Shown: one piece after another, positions 1 through 13,500 of the stretch
How the letters are laid out: every line of letters starts with the position of its first letter
Position numbering within the stretch: position 1 is the first letter of the stretch
NCBI GenBank assembly: GCA_008508345.1
Contig: QNGE01000140.1
Location: forward strand, 96,124 to 160,123
Origin: Paragonimus westermani
Taxonomy: Eukaryota > Platyhelminthes > Trematoda > Plagiorchiida > Troglotrematidae
Direction: 5' to 3'
Length of the DNA stretch: 64,000 nt
Translations under genes and position numbers: made by a program
The notes under the pieces: model-generated
The model's database searches: none
Told to the model about the DNA's origin: nothing
The model's input: only the letters and a program-made list of their open reading frames with translations

Positions 1-3000
1 AGGAGACTGTGGTTTGTCAGACCTTTACCTGTTGGCCTGCGTGGTATGAGTAACTCTGTCCAGTTTAGCCCAAAAGGTCATCGAGATGCGCGAGCCATCA
101 CACCACGTCAAGGTCCAGTGTCACCGTGACGAAACCTTAGACAAAGTAGTTTTGCAATAGGATAATCTCATTTCAGTGCAAGCTTAAAACATCAACACTA
201 ACAGTGTAGCTTCCAAACCAAGCTATACGACCCAAACACTAGGTGCCTCAAGAAGATGGATGTCGTAGAAGCCAAATCATTCCATGTGTAACAGTCACCA
301 CAAAGAAAGAAATCGGGAATCTGATCAATGTGTCATTTGTTTTTTAGTGTGGAATACCGTACAGACTGTAACAATTTTGACTCACATCCAAACTTCGGTT
401 GCCAGTTTTCTTTATCACCAATAAGTTAAATGTACTGGGGTGTGTGGCTTCCGATTTAAGGTAGTTATCATCTGATAGCATTCATTCTGTTTTCGTATAT
501 CTCAGTTACATACAGAAGAGGCTAATTTTTACACGCATATAATCAATACACACGCATAGCTTGATACTTTTTATTCGTCAACAGTTAAGACAGACCGGAT
601 TAGTATGAGCAATTAAAGTTACTCTGGCTCATGACTTCACGAATACTCCAATCAAAAGTGGATTACCACACTTCAAAAAGAACGTAGCCTCTTGTTCTCT
701 ACACAGTAAGATCCGCTCATTTCACGCATTATTATCCATTCGTGTACCGAGTGTCATCCAAGCATTGTTCACTTGGTAATCGGAAGTACGATCTCATGTT
801 CAGAACTCGAATTGTGTCTTGATGCATACGAGAATACGGTGTAGAGAACCATAGGATATATCTACTTTGATGCTGAGTGAGTTGCAGTTCAGTTACCAAG
901 CTATCACAAGGCAAGAGCATTTCAACCACTCACTGCTCTCGATGTGTACAGTATGAAACAACGGAGTGATCGAAAGTCGGTTTTTCAAGCATGTGCCCAA
1001 AGGTGAATTTTGTGGAAAGTTTCTGATGATGTATTGTGTGTAAACAAGATGTATTGCTGAGGTATCGCTGTTTATGATGATGATGATGATGTAAACAAGA
1101 TGGACAAACAGTTGGAAATCTACAGTTCGCGATCAACTGTTCAAAGACTATTGAAGACATAAGAACCTCTCGTTAGTAGTAAACCCAGGATGATTCCGCA
1201 GCTGGTTGCGCATCACAAAGTCCAATGATTACTATGAACAGAGAGACGGTCCGTGGACAGACTTAAGAAAGACGATTGTAGTTATTGACGGAAAAAACAC
1301 TTTCGAGTGACCAGATGAATGGTTGTACTGCTGGTGCGATTTCATAGAGCAGCCAACATAGCAGAGTCGTGGCACGTTCGGAGGCGGCTTATTAATGTTT
1401 TGGAATAGCCTCATTCGTAATAGTAGGCGCTATACGGCGTTTGAAATCACATACCACCTTTCTTGGGTCCAAACTTTACTGGAAAATTGACGTTTGGCAA
1501 AACAACTTCTTAATATATAAAATTAGGGTTATCAAAATTTGGTCAATGCAGCAAAGCACTGATCCGCTGATTTGTTTTGCGCTTAGTCCAAATCTGAAAT
1601 TAAACGAAAGCCTTTGCGGTTTGTTGACCAGGCAAGTATACGACAATTGACTTTTGTAATTAGAGCAGTTGGAGCTGATGGTTGTTGGGTGTGTTGAAAC
1701 TCTACGGTCATGTCTACGTCTCAGGACAAACAACACGCACAGAAGTTGCGAAGACATGAAAGCTATGTTTCATTTCAGAGCTCTGTACTCCATTCTGTTC
1801 CAAAATGTCCACACAAAAGAGAGGTTGGAAAGTTTTGATTTGTCTCAACAGTTTGAATTTTACCACCACTGAAATATAAAATGTTTTGAACCGTGCATAA
1901 TTTGCATTTACAAAGAAAGTATCTGATGTCTTGAAAACTATGATTCGGACTGCATAAGTACAACTGCTGGTTTATCTCGTTTGTGAAATGAACACGCTCG
2001 GATCATTGTCACTATCTGTATTTTCAATGAGATGAGAAATCCCGTTCAAAAACTTGTCTACATCGAGACAAACAATGTGTTGTGGCATAAGGCAACAAAA
2101 AGTCGAAACCAGTCAATTAAAAAAATAACTGGCATAGATGAATTCTCTGAAACAGTCGGTTTCAGGTGTTTCAATGGTAGCTACACAAGATTTAAAGTGT
2201 TGTTTCAACGAAACTAATAGAGTCCTATTGCCGATTAAACAACGAGCGTAGCTAGTAGCTGATGGACTTTCCATATGGGAAGATTGCACAGTCATCAAGT
2301 TTCGTTTTATCATCAAAATTCACTTGTGAATTGAACACTCGTGAGACTGATGCAACGAGATTGTGTCATTGCCTTTGTTTAAAATCACTAATATCACTAC
2401 TTACTGAGGACTAAGATCGGATCGCAATGAACGGAACTGTTTTGGTTCAGCCGTTCGTACGTACTAGATCTTTCGTCTAACTGAGTAGTGGGTACATGAA
2501 ACAGCAATATTCATTCAAACGAAAGATAAACAGAATAACAGATTTTGGGTGCTCTAAACTTTGTACATGCGAATCTCATACGGTAGTCTCTGATTGAGGA
2601 AAAAGACTCTCACTTCTATGGACAACAACATCAGACGTGGGGAATTGGGCACTGCATTAATCACTTAAGATCGGAAAAACCTATCTTTAACTCATCTATT
2701 AAGACTGACATAGTTTGCAGAGTGTAGATTCCACCGGCACATTACTAGGTAAGCCCATAATTGAACTTTTCTCATAATCTCCTGCTCTTCATTGATTCCA
2801 TACTGAAGTTCATTTCATGCGAAAGCAGACGGGGAATGAAAAACCTACAAGAATGATCTATGCGAAGACAGGTAGACTGCATTATGAATGGGACAACAGA
2901 TACAATTTCTGACTGTACCTTTCAAACAGCTTTCTGGACGAAGGCATACAACCACAGTTCACCTATTCTGTCGCACGTGACCAATAACATTCTGTCAGAG

Positions 3001-4193
3001 TAAGCCGTTGGTAAAAGGAACCATCAGCTCTATACAACGTTTATTGGTTCATATGCAGTTGTGGTCACATCTTTATAAAGAGATCTGTTCGTCTCTTAAG
3101 GATACAAAAGAGTCTGTGAGTAGATTGGGCGAGTATAAAATCAATTTTCGTTTATAAAGGTGGTAGATATGATTCCCGTGTTCAGGGAAGGACTAGTTAG
3201 AACTTAATACAAACTTTTAAAACTCCAGAAATCAAACGATTGATGGAGTGTGTGAAATCTGACTGAGTTAAGATTATAACATGACTCAGTGGCAATCCTG
3301 CTTCATCATGGAAATTTGAAAACCATTTTCCATCTCTCTCAACAATAGGCGTTGCAAATTTCCATGTCTTGTTCGAACCAATGGCGGACCACAACGGCAG
3401 TCCACAACGCATATTTACTTATCAGCTAACATCTTGACATTAAGAGGGTGGATGCTAGGAGAAACGGTATCGTGATAACCACTGAAAATTCTGACAGTGA
3501 TGAATAGTCGTGCTAAGCATGGCCATAAAAACCGAAATAGTTTTCACATCGTATTTTGCCAGCTTGTCTCGAAATTCCAAATTTGAAAGTGCAAGGCGCT
3601 ATAGTAGCTAAATCACTAACTATGTGGTTCATCATGCTTATATAACATCTAATGTCTTGCCGACAAATTAATGCAAAGTAGAGCGGGATGCATACTCAGG
3701 CCACGTGTGAATTTGTAACCCTGGGCATTTTGTTCACCGAGCGTTCGGAGCAGCCATATAAATTATAACATGTTGTGACCAGTGAAAATTCGAGGGGTAT
3801 TACACTAAAGCTATCTTTCTACACTTCCATTCTGCAATATGGTTGCCAAAAAGCAGTGATGTTTCCTTCACAAGTGCCTTGTCTTTGGGAAGGCAGTTTT
3901 GTTTTGGGAGTGTGACTTGATTAATTGTTTACAGATCCCCATCTGTTTGTCAGAATACGTTCCACAGAGGACATCCAAATTGTACTACACTTCAGTAAAA
4001 CCCACTGAACCTAGCGATGAAACGAGCATTCACACAAGTATGAAGGTGAAGGGAGTCGTACAAATGTTCTCCATTGGAGTGGGTGTCATTGTCTTGTTGA
4101 TAGATTCTGGCGCACATTCTGTTGCGCGAAACTTAAAACAATCAGGCAGGTTTATAAAATTTTCAAATCACACACAAACAAACACGAACTCAC
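1..4193. other. intron (3' side of the visible CAPS gene), no exon recognised
   Basis: This stretch follows the donor of the last CAPS exon seen (4194). I looked on the minus strand for the region that follows the PH domain in CAPS proteins and found no match, so the next exon probably lies beyond the window edge. The only structure noted is a short TGA/ATG trinucleotide run at about 1074-1091, flanked on both sides by the same 12-mer (gtaaacaagatg at 1040 and 1091). No transposon coding sequence was recognised. Confidence 0.6.
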
Positions 4194-4523
4194 CGGTTTT
4201 TGTTCCCCTGACAGGGATTGTGCTGGTGGTTTGATTAGGTAAAGAGGGCTTATGTGTTTGCCCCGTTGCTCGATAGATTGCTTGGACCCAGCTTTGTCTA
4301 TCCACCTCCGTGGACGTGGCTACCATCACACTATCTCCCTCACGAACCAGTTTGAAAAAGTAAGAGGCTGTGAAATCCCCATCTAGCCCAAGCACATTCG
4401 AAGCACTCTCTATCCGTTGCTGACTGGTAAATCGTCCCAGCCCGCTGAACCGCATTTTGGACATTGAAGTAAGTGATGTGGAAGACAAGTGATGATCGGG
4501 TTTGTTCCGCTGGGAAGCTGCTG
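4194..4523 (-). CDS. CADPS: CAPS exon 11 of the visible chain: PH domain second half plus insertion
   Basis: The frame encodes YFFKLVREGDSVMVATSTEV then RQSWVQAIYRATGQTHKP, matching the last PH strands and C-terminal helix of CAPS with its conserved tryptophan. I chose the acceptor ctcattttag before 4523 because exon 10 ends in phase 1 and this is the well-formed AG leaving two bases. A weaker phase-compatible AG lies just before 4409. The donor is ACCG|gtgagt at 4194. With the upstream acceptor, about 36 Ser/Thr/Arg-rich residues lie between the split alanine codon and the GLDGD that resumes the match to vertebrate CAPS. The exon ends in phase 1, so the gene continues leftwards. Confidence 0.88.
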
Positions 4524-7500
4524 CTAAAATGAGTTCTTAGGAAGGCAAGTAGGAAGCGAGTATTTTAACTTGACCAGTAGCATGACTACTTTTGAAAATT
4601 TACATAGAATTATTGGTGAGCAGTAAGTTCATTACAAACCGTTTTACTGCCACACTTCCACCTCACATGTGAATAATTAATTTAGATACATTTAATTGTG
4701 AACCTGTTAGCTGTCACTTTCCCATAATTCGTATATCCAAGTTCTCGACGTTCACGGTGCTGACGAGATTTTTAAGGAGGTGAAACCATTTATCCACTAA
4801 CTTACCGGTAATCATTGGAACCAGAAAATTGAAAAAGCCCCTGCCAAACATTTCCAGGGCATTGGTGGACATTTGCTTCCTTGAGAATTAATCACAGATG
4901 GCTGGTCGACTCCAGCCACTGAGGAAAAGGAAACCCCACAACAAAAAACGCAAACTGATGTACACCAGAATGGCTTGTCCAGACAGTTAACCTTTCGCTT
5001 TACCTCTTTTCTTCGACAGAGATAGGCGCGCTTCTGTTTGTGTGGACTGTTACCCAATTTGTTTCCTGTTATTGTCCACTGTTGAAACTTTTGGACGTTT
5101 GGTTTATTCACTAAGTTGAACATGACCATTTTTTCCGTATCTACGATATTCTGAGTGTTCTTAGAGTCTTTTAAATCTGATACCCATTTTGACAGTTAGA
5201 AACATTCTTATGGTTTGTCTTACAACAACCATAGACACTGGCAACATTTTAAGACCGCTCTTAATACGTTGACTAAGAATAATGAAGAAAAAATTGGTAC
5301 CTTGAAAATGATCTCAGACAAAAAATATACTCAGTTGCACACCGCAAACTGTTTGTGACAAAGAAGCGTACATAATTCTTTTGCAAAACAAACTGAACTA
5401 CATGTAAATGGGAGTGGTACGTATGATTACGTTCGGAATGAAAAATCCTGTTTCCCACACGTCGTTAATGCACTTTTCGCCAGTAAGGCGGTATTGTTAA
5501 CCTATCCTCAATTAACTTCCATTTGTGACTGTCTGAAGTGGGTTTGTGTCCATCAGTGAACTAGTGATTCGGAAGACAGCAAAACGAAAGCAACTGAAGA
5601 TGTTTACGGACTTAAGTCCAGGGAGTCACCCACTTGGTTAATCACCGGTGTTAGGACGTAACCCGTGAATCGTGTGTGAGAATCCACGCCTACCTGGAAT
5701 TGATTGAGCAATACAGTGTTTGTATGATACAACTCTGAATAAAAATAGAAAAAACGTTTTGTTTACGTACATATTTACATGTATCAGTAACCATTTTCTA
5801 TCTGGGTCATAGTAGTGTCTGTCAATTAATTAAAATAGTACAGAGTTTTATGCATTCTTGGTTTATTGAGGTGTGTGCGAAAGCGTGAGGCAGAGTTCGC
5901 AGAAACAAGCCTTCTTCTTAACCCGTGTTTACATCTTCAGGAATAAACGAACACAACGTTGAAATAAACAACAGTACCAACTTACAAAACACTCACCTGG
6001 ACGACTCTCACAGTAGTCAACAGTGAAACCGTCCAAGACCATGAACTCGTGCGGATGGGACTTTTGCTCAAGATAAGCTGCCAGGACAAAAGTGTACTGT
6101 GACACCTGGAAGAAGAAAAAGCAGAGGGAACTACTATACAACTGTCCAGTCTCCGTCTCAACGACATAGAACGATAAAATTCCAGCATTTGCATTATTGG
6201 ATTCTAGAATATACCAACAAGCAATGAGCAAAGCCTAAGTGCGACCGAGTAATTCAAAAGTTGCCTGTTCGAAATCGTTTTCGAATGCTTTCACCTGATT
6301 AGTAGGAATTCGGTGAACAGGAAATGTTTTTGCGAAAGTATACTACAGGAATCCATGACATGATAACATGGTCGCATCTTTGTGACCATACTCGGTAACC
6401 TGATCACATCGTTCCAGATCAACGAGCTTCTATCAAGTGACAGCAACCTGTCTTTCTCGCGTACTAAGCTTTGCATCTGGAATGAGTCGTGTCTCAGACT
6501 GTCGATCAGCATGGTGCTCACACTTCCGACACTAAGCAAGACCAGACGATCTCAACAAAGCGTTATTTACCACAGTTCTACTTAGACCACCTACTCCACT
6601 CACTCAGACCGGAATGAGAATTAATCATAATATGTGGTGGTTTGCAGGCACGGAATGTGAAAGACCATATATATGTCCTTCACTTCCTTTTAAACTGGAC
6701 ATACATATCCTTGAAATTGTAATGTCGTTCGTTGGGGATAATAGAGAAACATGGGATTTAAGTGCTCATTTATTGGAACAACAAGACACTAGTCAGTGGT
6801 TTAAAATTTGGGGTGAATCAGTCAGAGCCAACTTCACCTCAGATAGGAGCATTCATATTTCAGCAAACTTTTCTGCCAGGAACGTGTGCAAAATTACACA
6901 GCCTGTTTAAACGAAAAAGGTGGTGACGACTTAATTGAGAAGTCTCGATCATGGGGCCGTCGGCTAAAGAGAGAGATACTGGTTACAGCGCCGCCTTTTG
7001 AAATTGCTAAACTATCTGAGCATTAAGGTTTAACACATAATGACTTAGTCAAGTATCATCACCATCATACCAGCCATGAGCCTGACCAAAGGGTACTGTG
7101 ACTCGGGTTGTTGATCATCCCAACACCGACGTGGAACATCCTAGAAGAAAGGGTTACTAAGAAGGCTGAAAGTTAATAGAAGAAGACAAAGCGGAAGAAC
7201 TGGAAATGTTACGGATGCACGTTGGCCATTGATTACAGCATACCACCATCTCGGATGGCGTTTCTAACCAACGATTTGGAGGAACACTAACACATCAGTC
7301 AGGCAGGCGACACCTACACACTTTACTCAATGGAACAACCATTGTCTTCATAGTCAGTGACCACGTTGTTGATTCACCACAAAGCGGTTTCACCCAGCTG
7401 TTGGTGGTCTCAATTTATAATGTCGAGTATAATAAACGCTCAACTGACACACGTAGTACGTGATCCAACCACCGCAAGCTCGTGCAATGTGATTAGTTGA

Positions 7501-10500
7501 CCAACTGATCACGCAACCCGAGTGGCCCGCAACACGCGCCAGCAAACGGACACACTGCCTACACGATCAGTCCAATTAATGTGGGCTAACTGGTAGAGAC
7601 AACCATGGTCAAACGCAGCAACCCCACTTAGATCTTCGTTGCAAACACGCCACGTTTTCAAACAATGGAGGAAAACAAAAGGCACACAAGCATTATATTA
7701 TCCTTCCTCTTAGCGAAAGCCGAGCGTCTTTTTGACGTCACAGATGACGCAGGTTGACACAGACAACTCGTGCCCTTGGTATCCTCGCTGATACCTCTTC
7801 AGTAATATTACAAGCTGACGAGATATTGCTACCCAAGTATTTGCAACTGCACACAGTCTCGAGTGGATTACCTGCAATGAGGAAATTAGGGGTGGGAATG
7901 CCCTAGTCTTGAAGCAGCACTTTACCCTCTGGAAGTGCGTAGCGCAATCCATACAAACCAACCTAGTCACTCATTTTGTTCATCATGGTTTACATGACTT
8001 CGGTAGAGGGGCTAAGTAAGACATTGTCGTCCTCGTACTCCAGATCGGTCAACCAAACGCCAGGAAGAAGCGCGACACCAAAATCACTGGACTCTTCGAG
8101 TGCATTTTCTAGAGTGTCGTCTGTGACAAAAGTGAACTAGACGATGGAAATTAGATACCTTCGATGAACACCACTAGAATTGCTGAACGCCCGGGACGGT
8201 TATCCCAAAATCCCACCTTGCTTGCAGACTGAACATACAGTGGTCTCAACAGATTCACCTACTTCCCTGGTGCTCCGGTGCGAAGAGGACAGTTCCAGAT
8301 AACCTTACGAGCAACTGATTCCCAAGCAACCCTTGGGTCTAAACAGACTACGACCGTCGGCTGCCCGTAAGAGTGTCGATGTTAAAAAGACCAGTCGCAA
8401 AGAAAAATGTGATCAACTCACCTCCGACCGGATCGGAACTCTGCCTGTTCTTCGCGTATCTGACTTCCTCTTGGCTTGGTGTGTCGACGTAAAATGAGAC
8501 TAATAAGTAGCTTGGAAGCAACAGGCACCAGACTGATGCCTCTGTTGCTGTCAGATAGACTTTGGGTCCCTTTTTGAAAAAAAGGGAAATCACTGTTGAT
8601 AGGCATCAGTCAGGATGTACTTCTTCANATTGTAATTCTTCATTTTACTGATGCGTCTTGCCCACGAAGTAACCAATAGAAACCAAATAAACTGAGATTT
8701 GCTTTGTGCCACGAAGACTGACTTTTGCTTTCATTCCGGAAGGTAGCGATTTTCAACAACAGGGAAGGAAGAAAAGTTTTCTTTCTGGCGACGGTGACAT
8801 TTTTCACCCATTATGACTTCCAACTTTCATTTTTAGTCATGTACATGAGAGCACAACGACCGGGAGTCGATTCCAAGTCGAGTTAAAGGTATGCACAACT
8901 GATGAGCGCTTCAACAACTGCGAAACGGAGCAGTGCAAAGGGATGCTATTCAATAGGTGCTGGCCAATATATCTATCTGAACACAAGGGCTGTGGCCAAG
9001 TATGGATCATATTCAGAATCATTACACTTGATGACAAGAAAAGAATCTTAGAAAATGCTTACCGAACGTTAGTTACAATCGAACGCTCGAATTGATTAAT
9101 ATAAGTAATATCCTTCTCACTTTTTCAGTTTGCATTCACCAAAGCCACAATGATTCACAAATCTAACAAACTATCATTCTTACTGTACATACTCAGTTTA
9201 TCTTAAACATGCTCCAGATAAAGCACATATAAGGAAGATGTTCATGAGACTGGACGGCAGGCAGATAAGAAATTGGACTTGCAATATAAAGGGTTGTTAT
9301 TTCGATCCACCTTTAGATTAGCTTTACCCGTTGTGTCTGGGGCGTCTGTATGAGAATGTATACCATAAAATACTGAAATTACTACAATTTTATGTTGTAT
9401 AGAAAAAGCGTTGGTCCCGGGAACCCGTGGTTGAAAATCCCAAACCTTTTATGGTTGAATAGTAGCCAAATGTTAGCCACGACAAAGGTGAACGATCTCA
9501 CAAAGAGTTCATTTTTCGTGCGAAGAGGAGGGGATCTAATGGTTTCAACACAATCCACAAAACCGGTGTTTCTGTAAGCGGCCGGTAATGAAAAACATAA
9601 CACAGCGACAGAAGAGTTGAATGACGGCTTTCAAGAGCAGTGATAGATACAAAACTCTATGGAAGTTGGTTCAGAAGTATTCACAAACTGTAAGCGTCCA
9701 CGACATTCCAAGAATTGACAGGTCACTAACAGCTGCAGGCGAATTATCCCTTCCGAGAATGAGCAAATTGCAGTGATAACTTCTTTTCAATTCCACCTCC
9801 TAAATGATCCAATGAACCAAGACAGGCAACCTCTGTGTCCTGATAATCCAGATGAGTACACGTCAAAAAATATACTGTGAAATGCTGCAATTCTCCAGCC
9901 AGTAACCAAACAGTTTATTCTTCTGTTCCACTGTGTTGACGGATTGAACCAATTCCGCTTATGGTTATGGAGGCTAATTACTGTCCAAAAACACCTTAAC
10001 TCGATAGCTTCAAATGGACCGTAGTTATTCCTACTAAGTTAAGACTAGGAGAAGTAAATGTTTCAGTGGCTAGTTTTTTATCCAAAGTTGGTCTGTGCTC
10101 AATACAAACGCTTAAATCGTAAAACACAGATGAGTTTTTTGTTGTCAAAATATAATTCCTCCCAAAACTTGTGTCGTCTAGGTGTGTGGATGAAGTCTTC
10201 ATCTAGATTTGAAAACTAAAATTTATTGTCCGGAGATAGGTCATCCAATTCCTTGAATAATATGATGGCGTATGTTGTTCGAATTTACCCGCAAGTCTTC
10301 CGCTTTCATTCACTGAGAGTGAAGAACAATTTGTGACACCTACCGCCAACTTCATTGTTTTCCATCAAGCACAAGCGTAAGTTGTTTCCCGTTACCCCGC
10401 TAAAAACACTCGGATTGATTCATATTTTTTCGTCAGACCGACAACCACTGTTGTTCTAAGCAACTTTTGCCCAAGTTTTATCAACGAGTTAAGTTTTGAT

Positions 10501-13500
10501 CACTGATGCCTCTTAAACAACAGTGAGCTGGTACTAATATTGTGTTGGTGTTAATGCGGTTCACTGATCATATGTCTGCAACGGAAAATGAGTTAGCCAC
10601 TGAGCGTGGGTGTCTATCTTCAACTGTTGCACCGTTCGAGACTCAGCGTTGGTCAGGTCGTCGATACTAGAAATTCAACTTCCAAGCGTATTTCATCAAA
10701 ACCTTTTCGACCGCCCGTCTGGACCCTAAAGGACCAGGAGCAGTTGTTGTGAAGGCTATCAGAAATGGTCAAGAACCATAGTCAGTTATTTGTCATGTGA
10801 GTCTCTGAACACCTCCAACTGATTTCATATTTGTTTTATGATTCGAACATTGTGTTACCAGGTTTCCTGTTTTTTATAGTTTACAGTGATTGTGACAACG
10901 ATGCTAATATGTGTATTGGGTATGCAGGACGCATCAGTGGTCATTTGACGAGTCATATTTATGTATATGTATATATATACACAACATCACATCACATCAT
11001 AATGCACGTTTGTCACTCATGTTGTGAAAATCCGATGGGCGTACAGTGCAGTCAAACGGCTGGTTCATCAATAAATTCCCGTCTGCTGCTCATCTCTCTC
11101 AGTGCGATGTCAATTAAAACTCGAGATTAGAACAAGTGGACAAAAATTCTTGTTAATCAGTGAACGCACACAACCCCATCAGTACGATGACAAACTCGAT
11201 GAGGCTGTAGATAGTTTCGCAAGCGAAATTACTAGTGAACAACGCACACTTACGGAAAGAACACGCAATGAACCACATTTGGTAACTCGAATGGTCACAG
11301 TCAGACTACTTGCCAAACACCACAGTGTTTAAAGTCCACAAATAGCAAACTGACCAATGAAAAACGTCACCAGGACGTTTGAGTGTTAACTTTGGAGTAG
11401 TACAATTTGCTCATGAAAGCCGTCCTTGTTAAAATACTATGACTTCTTTTCGGTGAAGGGAGTTGACAATACTATCACTGCATTTAATTAACCTCAGTAT
11501 AAATATTCGTATTAGTCAGGACCTCTTGAAGTGAATGAAACAGTAGATTATGTTAGTCCTGGTTTAAGTGCCTTCACTTCCTAATTCGTTTCAGCATCGT
11601 TTCTACATCTGGTGGACTTGTTGTAATCCCTGTAAGCTTATCAGAGCAAAAAGTGCACGGACTTTTTGGGAGAAGTAAATTTTGGCCATGCCGTTGTTTT
11701 CTGTTATCAGTTCCCAGGGTTGGGCAAACAAACAGATGGGCGCTTAACTTTCTGACCCTTATACACGAGATAAGGGCACCGAATCGTGTGTTTTAGATTT
11801 TAAGGTTGGTCTTAATCCAAACAAAAAAAAACAAAATTTGGTTGTTCACTGAATGTTTGTTGGTAGATAAGTTTGATGTCCAAAGATATGGTAGTTTTTT
11901 TTAAATCTGGATCGCAAGCTGTTCTTTTCCGCATTTGTGGGCTTTGATTACAAGTGTAGTTGAATCTCACATATACTCACTTGTATTAAACACAGGTATC
12001 TTCGTTTCCACTTTTTGAATTCGTTGCGTCCTTGAATCCAGCAGTAGTTTGCATACTTGCAATTTGTTGGCCTTTGCATGGAGGTAGACAACTGAATTTC
12101 TAAAATTTCAGGACAGTGTTTGGTTGGTTGTAACCGAAGCCAAGTTGGCATCCGTGGACTGGCCCAAGTGGGACGCAGAATTATCTGAATTAAAAGTCCC
12201 ACAACGATTAGTGATAAAGTGGAATCTGATATGATCAAATGAATAAGTGCATGAACGTGATAGATGTTCGGTTAGGATTTTAGGTAACTATAGATCAAGC
12301 TCGAATTCAGATCACAGAACTCAAAAGGTCTTTCAGAATCGTAGATTCCGAAAGGTTCTATTGTCACTAATTCAGGCATTGAGTGGATCCACACTAACGA
12401 CAGGCATCACATGTTTCTACTCCGCAATAACTCCCACAACACGGCTGAGATGTAATTTGATGGTTACGCGCGTTTTCCCTATTAGGGTGGCGGCCACGAC
12501 AGAAACGCATTTCTGCATTGATCAAGCTAACGCGTAGGTCGGTCAGTAGCTCGAATAACGGACAGACTTGGTTGATAATTTTTCTTCTGTTACTGATGAT
12601 CGATCAACCGGTTCGAGTCCACATTTTTTCGAAAACAGTGGCAACCCACTGTTGACTCCCAAGTGAGACTCTGGTAAGAGATCTCATGGAGATACCCAAT
12701 CTCACTTATATGCAGATATGTTTAGCCGACTGGCTCAGAGTGAGCAAGGTCACAAGATGTGGAGAATGCAGAATGCGAAGCAAAGCGAATAACATTTCTG
12801 CTTAAAGCTGGGAAGAGTTCGTTTTACGCGCAACTGTGATTACGATTCTATGTCCCATATGACAGCAGCCATTAAGAATGTGTTGTGACGACTTGGATAA
12901 GCATCGAACACCCTTGATGTTGTACTTTGTTAGCAGTGCGTTACCTCTTGTAAAAATGCATCATAAACCGAACGTTGAGTCCACAAAATCGACTACCGTT
13001 CGGGCTTGTACCTGTCTAGTTTACCACAATTAGACGTAGAAAAATATGGATGTTTGTTTTTCGACTAAATGTTTGACAATGGTTTATAAAATGAGGTGAA
13101 TTTTTCTGAGGAATAGCCGAAACTGATCACTTTTGAGGGGAATATTTTAATCACAGGATGACCAAAAATATCTTTTTCGCGATCGTAAGGTCACTTTTAT
13201 TCTGGTATAACTCAGCGAAATTCAAAGAATATGTAACCCTCAATTTACTCCACAATTTCAAAGTTCATTTATACCGTTGTTCAGATTAGAAAGTTGTTTC
13301 ATTGAAAAGGGTTTACTCTTTAGACAGTTCGCCATAAACCTTCACTTGGGCTGAAGCTGGGAGCTGAGGCCCCAGTAGATTCACTGCTTATAAGCAGCAT
13401 CTGGAAATACAAATTAGTCGATTAAATCAAACAAATTTTATAATTGTGTTGAACAAAAATTACTAGTCGGCTGTATGTACAACCTTGTGCCATCGATCTT

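Noticed and set aside
930..1160. Minus-strand frame with a run of histidines
   Set aside because: It is the translation of the TGA/ATG trinucleotide run, not a protein signal.
4755..4790. CTGACGAG string as another hammerhead core (also near 7813)
   Set aside because: No GAAA, stem III or stem I partner follows at either place.
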